From NCBI GenBank assembly GCA_017507205.1, contig JAFWBH010000084.1:1-10653 (forward strand): 10,653 nucleotides of DNA, given 5' to 3'. Made by a program: the position numbers and the translations under genes. This DNA comes from Clostridia bacterium. Lineage in GTDB: Bacteria; Bacillota; Clostridia; Christensenellales; CAG-917. Under the pieces are notes generated by a model, which had not been told where the DNA came from, ran no database searches, and saw only the letters and a list, made by a program, of their open reading frames with translations. The first letter of the stretch is position 1, and each line of letters starts with the position of its first letter. Below are positions 6,487-10,653 of the stretch, in pieces.

Positions 6487-7368
6487 TTAGAGCTTCTCGT
6501 CGTATTTGAGCTTTTGAACTATTTCATGAATTCTGTCAAGATCGTCCTTGTTGAAGTAATCAATGTAAATACGTCCCTTTGTTTCATTGCCAGCAATTCT
6601 GACCTTTGTTGCAAAGACTCTCTTCATATCACTAACCATTTCTTTAAGCTCAATGGGGAGAGGTTGCTTTCTTGGTCCACTGGGGATAGATTTTCTTGTA
6701 AAGTAGAGGCGCACCTTCATTTCAAGCTCACGGATTGAAAGGTGGCTTGCAACAGCTTGGCTGGCAAGCTGAACAAGATATTCCTTGTCATCAATTGAGA
6801 TAAGTGCTCTTGCGTGTCCGGGAGAAAGCTGTCCTTCCTTGACGAGATCTGTCACTTCCTTTGGAAGCTGCAACAGACGGAGAGTGTTGGTGACATAAGG
6901 ACGAGATTTGCCGATGCGATTGGCAACAGCCTCTTGTGTCAAGCCATGGTTTTCCATCAGCTCTCTCATGCCCTCTGCTGCTTCAATAGCATTGAGGTCC
7001 TCACGATGAAGATTTTCAATGAGTGCGATTTCTTGTATCTGTTGATTGGTCAGCTCTCTGATGATGACAGGGACGCGTTTAAGACCAGCCATATATGCAG
7101 CTCTGAATCTTCTTTCGCCAGCAATGATGAGATATCTTCCGTTGTTCTCTGTGACGAGAAGAGGTTGAAGAACACCATACGTTGCAATAGAATTGGACAT
7201 TTCACGGAGTGATTCCTCATTGAATACCTTTCTTGGTTGGTCAGGGTTTCTGTCAATGAGAGTGATGTCGACATCAATTGCGTTTACGCCACCCAGCTCT
7301 ACCTTGACGTTTTCTTCATTGTCGGTGTAAAGGGCCTTGAGTTTTGAGTCTGTTGATTTTTGAGCCAT
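6487..7368 (-). CDS. parB: Chromosome partitioning protein ParB (Spo0J-like, CTP-dependent clamp)
   Basis: ParB binds parS, hydrolyses CTP, spreads along DNA and recruits ParA and SMC to segregate newly replicated origins. The protein of 293 residues has the full architecture: a short N-terminal tail, the ParB/Sulfiredoxin-like CTPase domain with NPDQPRKVF (41-49), GERRFRAA (84-91) and ENLHREDL (118-125), a helix-turn-helix at about 143-168 (LTQEAVANRIGKSRPYVTNT), LSPGHARAL (181-189), and a C-terminal dimerisation domain. At three of the four published ParB/Noc specificity positions I align Arg, Thr and Gly, as in ParB. That fits the parS sites at 1.4 and 2.6 kb and argues against Noc. A GGAG ribosome binding site precedes the ATG. 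Unusually, no parA lies upstream: the gene is alone between terminators and accessory DNA. Loose GTTTCAC half-sites lie just upstream (7431-7454). Confidence 0.95.
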   Translation of the reverse strand: MAQKSTDSKLKALYTDNEENVKVELGGVNAIDVDITLIDRNPDQPRKVFNEESLREMSNSIATYGVLQPLLVTENNGRYLIIAGERRFRAAYMAGLKRVPVIIRELTNQQIQEIALIENLHREDLNAIEAAEGMRELMENHGLTQEAVANRIGKSRPYVTNTLRLLQLPKEVTDLVKEGQLSPGHARALISIDDKEYLVQLASQAVASHLSIRELEMKVRLYFTRKSIPSGPRKQPLPIELKEMVSDMKRVFATKVRIAGNETKGRIYIDYFNKDDLDRIHEIVQKLKYDEKL

Positions 7369-7495
7369 AATCCATCTCCAAAATTTCTTTTATATTTATA
7401 AAATAGCACATTTTTTTTCCTTGGGCAATAGGTTTCACGCTTTTGTTTCACATTTTTTTTGTTTTTGTATTCAATTTTGCCAATGCTAATATATA

Positions 7496-7548
7496 TTGCA
7501 AATAGGGGAGCAGTGTGGTAAAATTTATCCAAGGCGATGTTGAAGGAG
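7496..7548 (+). repeat. Promoter/Rhs-stub direct repeat, copy A
   Basis: This segment matches copy B (7963-8015) at 39 of 53 positions without gaps, and at 29 of 35 over the right part. It contains TTGCAA (7496-7501), a 17-bp spacer and TAAAAT (7519-7524), a good promoter for the gene at 7557. Read as protein the right part gives VVKFIQGDVEG, which resembles the QGDV stretch of Rhs repeat proteins and parallels VVKYIQCDVVG in copy B. I infer that both copies descend from one Rhs coding segment. The promoter function may be secondary. Confidence 0.6.
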
Positions 7549-7556
7549 AAATAATA

Positions 7557-7925
7557 ATGGCATTCACGAGGGTTATCGTCCTTGAAAAGTTAGGTTTTTT
7601 AGTAACGGACAGTGGTTTTGAATTTGATTATAGCGATGAATTAGGAGAGCACTTTTTCTTCAAAAGCGAATTGGGATACATAGAATTTTATGTGTGGGAG
7701 CAATTCAACGAATTTGAAATTAATGTTAAAATCGGAAATTGCTTAAAAAGAATAAATATGCCTGTGTTGTATGCTAAAGAGTTGGGTGCTTTTAAGTATA
7801 AGCATAGGGGCATAAAATGGTGGTTTAAAGATGAACGCCCTGATTTTTGGCAAATGATTGCCGATATCGTCAAAAAAGAAATTGAAACCAGCAACTCAGT
7901 CTTTGGATTACAAATTATAAAATAA
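7557..7925 (+). CDS. Unrecognised 122-residue protein, possible orphan immunity protein
   Basis: I do not recognise a family. The start chosen is the ATG with AAGGAG just upstream; an in-frame GTG at 7515 lies inside the repeat and the promoter -10 and is less likely. The protein is acidic and aromatic-rich: LEKLGFLVTDSGFEFDYSDE, then GYIEFYVWEQFNEFEINVKIG, then KWWFKDERPDFWQMIADIVKKEI. It has no signal peptide, no membrane segment, and a single cysteine. The alternating hydrophobic/aromatic strands followed by a C-terminal helix recall small immunity proteins of polymorphic-toxin systems. The Rhs-like repeat before it and the paralogous layout of the next unit support that reading, but no cognate toxin is visible beside it. 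It is bounded by its own promoter and terminator. Confidence 0.7.
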   Translation: MAFTRVIVLEKLGFLVTDSGFEFDYSDELGEHFFFKSELGYIEFYVWEQFNEFEINVKIGNCLKRINMPVLYAKELGAFKYKHRGIKWWFKDERPDFWQMIADIVKKEIETSNSVFGLQIIK

Positions 7926-7931
7926 CATAAG

Positions 7932-7950
7932 CCCCGTCTAAATGGCGGGG
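7932..7950 (+). terminator. Terminator of the 122-residue gene
   Basis: CCCCGTC (7932-7938) pairs with GGCGGGG (7944-7950), including one U-G pair, around a TAAAT loop, and is followed by TTTTATTTT. It begins 6 bases past the stop codon. It is a typical intrinsic terminator. Confidence 0.87.
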
Positions 7951-7962
7951 TTTTATTTTATC

Positions 7963-8015
7963 TTGCAAAGCAGTACGTGGTGTGGTAAAATATATCCAAT
8001 GTGACGTTGTTGGAG
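7963..8015 (+). repeat. Promoter/Rhs-stub direct repeat, copy B
   Basis: This is the second copy of the segment at 7496-7548, offset by 467 bp. TTGCAA (7963-7968), 17 bp and TAAAAT (7986-7991) keep the same positions as in copy A. Here the right part runs on in frame into a clear Rhs core fragment, which shows the origin of the repeat. It may drive the immunity gene at 8345. Confidence 0.6.
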
Positions 8016-8209
8016 TCTATGACAGCACTGGCACAAAGGTTGTTGGCTTCCGTTACGATGCCTTTGGTAGATGCACGGTGAGTGGCGACACAAACCTTGC
8101 ACAATGGTGTAGAATAAGATATCGTGGATACTACTACGACACCGAAACAGGACTTTATTGGGTGCAAACGAGGTATTATAACCCCGATTTGTGCAGATGG
8201 ACTAGATAA
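7982..8209 (+). pseudogene. Rhs/YD-repeat core C-terminal fragment
   Basis: The 75 codons read VVGVYDSTGTKVVGFRYDAFG, then RYRGYYYDTETGLY and QTRYYNPDLCRW, followed by a stop. This is the conserved end of the Rhs core: a YD-type repeat, then the RYRGYYYD...RYYNP signature that precedes the variable toxin tip in Rhs proteins. Full Rhs proteins run to many hundreds of residues, so only a stub is present. There is no ribosome binding site or clear start, and the frame ends just where the linker to the toxin should begin. It lies directly upstream of a toxin-like tail in another frame and an immunity-like gene. It is probably non-functional, but it could provide homology for recombination with a full rhs gene elsewhere. 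Confidence 0.85.
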
Positions 8210-8333
8210 ACTTTCAAAGACCATATTTGAGCTTAAACCATACAATAAGCGTAGTGCCCGTAGAGGAATAAAACAAATCTTGAATTATGATAAAGCTCTA
8301 GGTGGCTACACGAAATATATTATATTCTATTGA
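8202..8333 (+). pseudogene. Remnant of an Rhs toxin tip, nuclease-like tail
   Basis: In the frame shifted by one base from the Rhs stub, the codons read LDKLSKTIFELKPYNKRSAR, then RGIKQILNYDKALGGYTKYI, ending IIFY and a TGA. The pattern of ELKP followed by a G-KQ--Y--AL stretch resembles the C-terminal half of restriction-endonuclease-fold toxin domains found at Rhs tips. That comparison is from memory and not a search result. The normal linker and most of the toxin domain are missing, so a deletion joined the Rhs core directly to the toxin end. The stop overlaps the start region of the next gene, as is usual for toxin-immunity pairs. Confidence 0.55.
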
Positions 8334-8344
8334 GAGGTTATAAG

Positions 8345-8788
8345 GTGGAAAAAAGAGATTTTAATCGCATAACAAAAGAGTTGCTCTTGAAATATGGCTT
8401 TAAAAAAGACAAAAACTGTTGGGCACTGTATCTTGACAAGGTTACTATATATGTAAAATTGAGATCGTGGAGAGATGTAAAATCATTCAATTATTGGTTT
8501 TGCATAGAAGAGTTGCGTGGTGTAAAATACGGAACATGTATCGTCCTCGACTCCGACGCATTGTTTGAAACTAAAATGGAACATTCTCCTGATGCACAAG
8601 GATATCATAAACATGAGATACTTTATGAAAATTATTCTAAAGAAGAATATCATGAAATGTTTGATGGTATGTTACACAAATATATTGATCCATTCAAGGA
8701 AGATGCTTTTAAGCACATTGCAACACTTCCAATAGGTTTGTTGCATCCTAGAGCAATTGAATTTTTAAAAACAAAACAATTTAATTGA
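8345..8788 (+). CDS. Probable DUF4304-type immunity protein
   Basis: The protein has 147 residues and starts VEKRDFNRITKELLLKYGFK. That pattern, a short helix with a following GFKKD and then strands such as TIYVKLRSWRD and FNYWFCIEEL, resembles DUF4304 proteins, many of which are immunity proteins to polymorphic toxins. The GTG at 8345 is chosen because GAGAGG lies 7 bases before it; a TTG at 8330 in the same frame overlaps the toxin-remnant stop and is less likely. Its place directly after an Rhs toxin tail is the classical position of an immunity gene. The gene is intact although the toxin is broken, so it could protect against toxins delivered by relatives. A strong terminator follows. Confidence 0.7.
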   Translation: MEKRDFNRITKELLLKYGFKKDKNCWALYLDKVTIYVKLRSWRDVKSFNYWFCIEELRGVKYGTCIVLDSDALFETKMEHSPDAQGYHKHEILYENYSKEEYHEMFDGMLHKYIDPFKEDAFKHIATLPIGLLHPRAIEFLKTKQFN

Positions 8789-8794
8789 ACAACT

Positions 8795-8819
8795 AACCCT
8801 CGTCAGCACGGCGAGGGTT
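8795..8819 (+). terminator. Terminator of the immunity gene
   Basis: AACCCTCGTC (8795-8804) pairs with GGCGAGGGTT (8810-8819), including one U-G pair, around an AGCAC loop. A T-rich tract with eight T in a row follows. It begins 6 bases past the stop codon. Confidence 0.88.
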
Positions 8820-8853
8820 TCATTTTTTTTATTACGACTGTTGAAATTTTAGG

Positions 8854-8869
8854 ACGAGAGAAGGCTCGT
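8854..8869 (+). terminator. Small second hairpin with T-tract
   Basis: ACGAG (8854-8858) pairs with CTCGT (8865-8869) around a 6-base loop, and TTTTTC follows directly. The short stem makes it a weak terminator. It may insulate the dnaN upstream region from the accessory island. Confidence 0.4.
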
Positions 8870-9204
8870 TTTTTCTATTTTTTTCACAAATCCTTCACTT
8901 TTCGTGTTTCTCGTGGCTTTTAAGTGGAGAGGCGCTTATCTCCACTACGAAGGCCAACGGAAAATACTTAAAATAGAGGTGGTATGTGTGTCTACAGAAA
9001 TTGTAATTATGGTTGTAAGTCTATGTGTATCTGCAATGTGAATTTGTGGCATTCTCGGCAATATGGGGATAACTTTTTCTTAAATGGGGACGAAATGTTG
9101 GTTATCTACAAAAGTTGTCAACATTTTCCACAATATTTTTGACTGTATTTTCAGGCATTCTGACGGGGTTTTTGATGGAAAAAAATGTCTTGTTTTTGGT
9201 GTTT

Positions 9205-9228
9205 TGTTGACTTTTCCACTTGTCAACA
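9205..9228. repeat. Inverted repeat over the dnaN promoter
   Basis: TGTTGAC (9205-9211) and GTCAACA (9222-9228) are exact inverted arms 10 bp apart. They enclose the DnaA-box-like TTTTCCACT and overlap the -35 hexamer of the dnaN promoter. A looser pair, AATGTTG (9094-9100) and CAACATT (9119-9125), encloses TTATCTACA about 105 bp upstream. TTGTCAACAT occurs in both places. An operator for DnaA or another dimeric regulator is plausible. Confidence 0.45.
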
Positions 9229-9248
9229 TCGCTTATTTATGGTATAAT
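9220..9248 (+). promoter_or_regulatory. dnaN promoter
   Basis: TTGTCA (9220-9225), a 17-bp spacer and TATAAT (9243-9248) give a strong sigma-A promoter, with 5 of 6 and 6 of 6 consensus matches. It lies about 40 bp before dnaN. It shows that dnaN here does not depend on transcription from an upstream dnaA. The overlapping DnaA-like box and inverted repeat suggest regulation. Confidence 0.75.
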
Positions 9249-9286
9249 AATTAAAAATAAAAAAATAATTAAAAATAGGCGAAAAA

Positions 9287-10387
9287 ATGAAAGTTATTCT
9301 GAACGGAAACGAACTCGGTGATGCACTTCAAAAAGTTGTCAGAGCATTGCCCATAAAGAGAAGCAACCCCATTCTTGAATGTGTCAAGGTCAGCGCTTTT
9401 GGTGATGTTGTCACAATCTTTGCAACAGACCTTGAGCTTGCCATTGAAAAGAAAATCAATGCAGAGGTCCTCATTGAAGGAGAAGTGGTTGTCCCCGGCA
9501 AGCTTTTTGCAGACTACGCAAAGCGTATCGGTGATGAGCAGATTGAGCTTGATGGCACAACCTCAGGCAAGCTGGCAGTGAGATATCTTGACAGCGAGGT
9601 GTATATCAACTGCTACAGCGCAGATGAATATCCTGTATTCAAGGATGTTGCCAAGGAAAACTCCTTTGTCATCCTCAAAAAAGACTTGAAGGAGCTCATC
9701 AGCAAGGTCAAATTCAACGTCGCAATGGATGAATCAAGACCTTCACTACGTGGCATCTGCCTCAACATCAAGGAATCAGAGCTTGAAGGCGTTGCATCAG
9801 ACGGCTATCGTCTTGCACTTGCCAAGATGCCCATCCAAAACAACGGCATCATTGACAAAATCGTTGTGCCAGCAAAGAGTATGAATGAGCTCAGCGCACT
9901 CCTCGATGACGAAAATGAAACACTCACAGTCTACATTGACAAGAGCTATATCATGATTGACCTTTTCCACACAAAGATGGTGTCAAGACTCATCGCAGAG
10001 GATTACATCAACTACGAAAAGATCATCCCCAATGTGCTCTCAACAGAGGTGACCATCGACAAAAAGCAATTTGAAAACAGCATTGAAAGAGTATCTCTCA
10101 TCAATCGTTCTGAAAAGAAAGCATATGTCAAGATGGAAATCAAGGAAGATTCAATTTCATTGAACGCAAAGAGTGAAGAAGGCGAAATCAATGAAAAAGT
10201 GACCATCGGCCTCAAAGGTAAGGACCTCATCATCGGCTTCAACAGCAAGTATATCAGCGAATGTATGAAGGCAATCCAAGACCCGTTTGTCACCTTGAAC
10301 TTTACATCATCAACAGCTCCCGGCATCATCAAGGGAGAGCAGGATAGTTGGTTGTATCTTATTCTGCCTCTTCGTGTCATTGGATAA
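9287..10387 (+). CDS. dnaN: DNA polymerase III beta subunit (sliding clamp)
   Basis: DnaN forms the ring-shaped dimer that tethers the replicative polymerase and other partners to DNA. The 366 residues equal the usual length of three repeated domains (about 1-120, 121-245, 246-366). Family landmarks include PIKRSNPILE (22-31), FATDLELAIE (45-54), VVVPGKLFADYAKRI (66-80), SADEYPVF, the DESRPSLRGI stretch opening domain 2, VASDGYRLA, and the C-terminal YLILPLRVIG that forms part of the partner-binding pocket. The start fits the family (MKVILNGNEL). The ribosome binding site is weak: only AGGCG before ATG. In most Firmicutes dnaN follows dnaA and precedes recF and gyrB. Here accessory DNA precedes it and a terminator plus repeats follow, so it appears to be transcribed alone. 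Confidence 0.97.
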   Translation: MKVILNGNELGDALQKVVRALPIKRSNPILECVKVSAFGDVVTIFATDLELAIEKKINAEVLIEGEVVVPGKLFADYAKRIGDEQIELDGTTSGKLAVRYLDSEVYINCYSADEYPVFKDVAKENSFVILKKDLKELISKVKFNVAMDESRPSLRGICLNIKESELEGVASDGYRLALAKMPIQNNGIIDKIVVPAKSMNELSALLDDENETLTVYIDKSYIMIDLFHTKMVSRLIAEDYINYEKIIPNVLSTEVTIDKKQFENSIERVSLINRSEKKAYVKMEIKEDSISLNAKSEEGEINEKVTIGLKGKDLIIGFNSKYISECMKAIQDPFVTLNFTSSTAPGIIKGEQDSWLYLILPLRVIG

Positions 10388-10392
10388 AAACT

Positions 10393-10570
10393 GCGCTATT
10401 TAGCGCCTAGCTTCGGCAAGTTCAAGTCCACGAATAGTCACATACAACAAGTATGCTCCTATCCGTGGGCTTTTTCTTTTCTTGCTATGCATCTAAATAA
10501 TCGCAGTTTTTGCAGAGTGCAGTAAAACACTGCCTGCAAACATCCGTCAAAAAAATAGCGCTATTTAGCG
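10393..10570. repeat. Repeated short palindrome GCGCTATTTAGCG
   Basis: The 13-mer GCGCTATTTAGCG occurs at 10393-10405 and again at 10558-10570. The first copy extends to a hairpin of GCGCTA and TAGCGC with a 2-base loop. The two copies bracket the dnaN terminator and another hairpin. They may be the ends or modules of a small dispersed intergenic element. Confidence 0.55.
10428..10468 (+). terminator. dnaN terminator-like hairpin
   Basis: CCACG and AATAG-side pairs (10428-10437 with 10459-10468, one A-C mismatch), a 3x3 internal loop, and CATAC/GTATG (10441-10445 with 10451-10455) around an AACAA loop form a long hairpin. It is followed by GCTTTTTCTTTT. It lies 40 bases past the dnaN stop and is a likely terminator. 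The complex stem suggests it may also belong to a repeat element. Confidence 0.65.
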
Positions 10571-10653
10571 AATAACTTTGGACGCGATTGACGGCAAGCC
10601 GTAGCAATCGCTATTCCGTCACTTCGTTCCTTACAAGCCCTTTGTATCCCACC
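10511..10653. repeat. Hairpin-rich intergenic segment, cut by the window end
   Basis: GCAGT (10519-10523) and ACTGC (10529-10533) form a small hairpin flanked by TGCAG/CTGCA-type outer arms. Further on, GCGATTG-ACGGC (10584-10595) pairs with GCCGT and CAATCGC (10598-10602, 10605-10611) around an AA loop, with a 2-base bulge. No coding frame is supported. The density of perfect stems and the higher GC content differ from the rest of the intergenic DNA. I infer a mobile or dispersed repeat continuing past the window. Confidence 0.5.

Larger units (their letters stand above)
8880..9286. other. DnaA-box-like cluster and AT-rich stretch upstream of dnaN (candidate origin part)
   Basis: Against the DnaA box TTATCCACA, allowing A or T at position 3 and any base at 5, I see TTTTTCACA at 8880-8888, TGGGGATAA (the reverse strand of TTATCCCCA) at 9064-9072, TTATCTACA at 9102-9110, TTTTCCACA at 9124-9132 and TTTTCCACT at 9212-9220. 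Each is within one mismatch of the relaxed consensus. From 9232 to 9276 the sequence is almost only A and T, a possible unwinding element. A hairpin AGTGGAGA/TCTCCACT lies at 8923-8946. In many Firmicutes the dnaA-dnaN gap holds part of oriC. Here dnaA is absent but the gap-like sequence remains. Confidence 0.5.

Noticed and set aside
6814..7212. 132-codon frame on the plus strand
   Set aside because: Antisense to the parB domains; no independent support.
6487..7368. Noc (nucleoid occlusion factor) instead of ParB
   Set aside because: The region contains parS sites and I saw no Noc-binding palindrome of the ATTTCCCGGGAAAT type; key helix-turn-helix positions fit ParB. Confusion is still possible without a tree.
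7431..7454. Paired GTTTCAC half-sites upstream of parB as a parS operator
   Set aside because: The halves are direct, not inverted, and the right arms are absent; too weak to call.
10012..10380. 122-codon frame on the minus strand
   Set aside because: Antisense to the dnaN C-terminal domain.
1..10653. CRISPR arrays, tRNA or rRNA genes, intact insertion sequences
   Set aside because: No regular repeat-spacer pattern, no cloverleaf-like sequence and no transposase were found on either strand by eye.

Overview
The window is AT-rich bacterial chromosome from the replication-origin neighbourhood of a low-GC Firmicutes-like organism, probably an uncultured member of Clostridia. The evidence is the gene set (rsmG, parB, dnaN, luxS, mtnN, a PunA-type purine nucleoside phosphorylase), GGAGG-type ribosome binding sites on several genes, and parS sites that match the Bacillus consensus. 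The genus cannot be named from this sequence.

Region 1 (1-2934) has no gene I can support. It holds an exact 16-bp parS site, two close variants and a weaker fourth. Phased A/T tracts next to the parS pair predict curved DNA. A cluster of short palindromes and alternating purine-pyrimidine runs lies at 1.70-1.75 kb and 2.05 kb. At about 1.80 kb the GC skew flips abruptly from strongly C-rich to G-rich. Together these look like a chromosomal centromere and origin region.

Region 2 (2935-5038) holds luxS and mtnN on the minus strand. They are probably one operon for S-adenosylhomocysteine recycling and AI-2 synthesis, and a 28-bp perfect palindrome sits just before luxS. rsmG is transcribed divergently. 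Region 3 (5045-7495) holds punA plus a 131-residue unknown protein, and parB, all on the minus strand. Hairpin terminators separate the units.

Region 4 (7496-8819) is an accessory island on the plus strand. Two homologous promoter/Rhs-stub segments each head a small unit that ends in a terminator. The first unit encodes an unrecognised 122-residue protein. The second has an Rhs core fragment, an out-of-frame toxin tail and a probable DUF4304-type immunity gene. This looks like the debris of a polymorphic-toxin (Rhs) locus placed between parB and dnaN.

Region 5 (8820-10653) has a DnaA-box-like cluster, an AT-only stretch and a good promoter leading into dnaN, followed by a terminator and a hairpin-rich repeat region. 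Neither dnaA nor parA is in the window, so the classical origin gene order is rearranged here.
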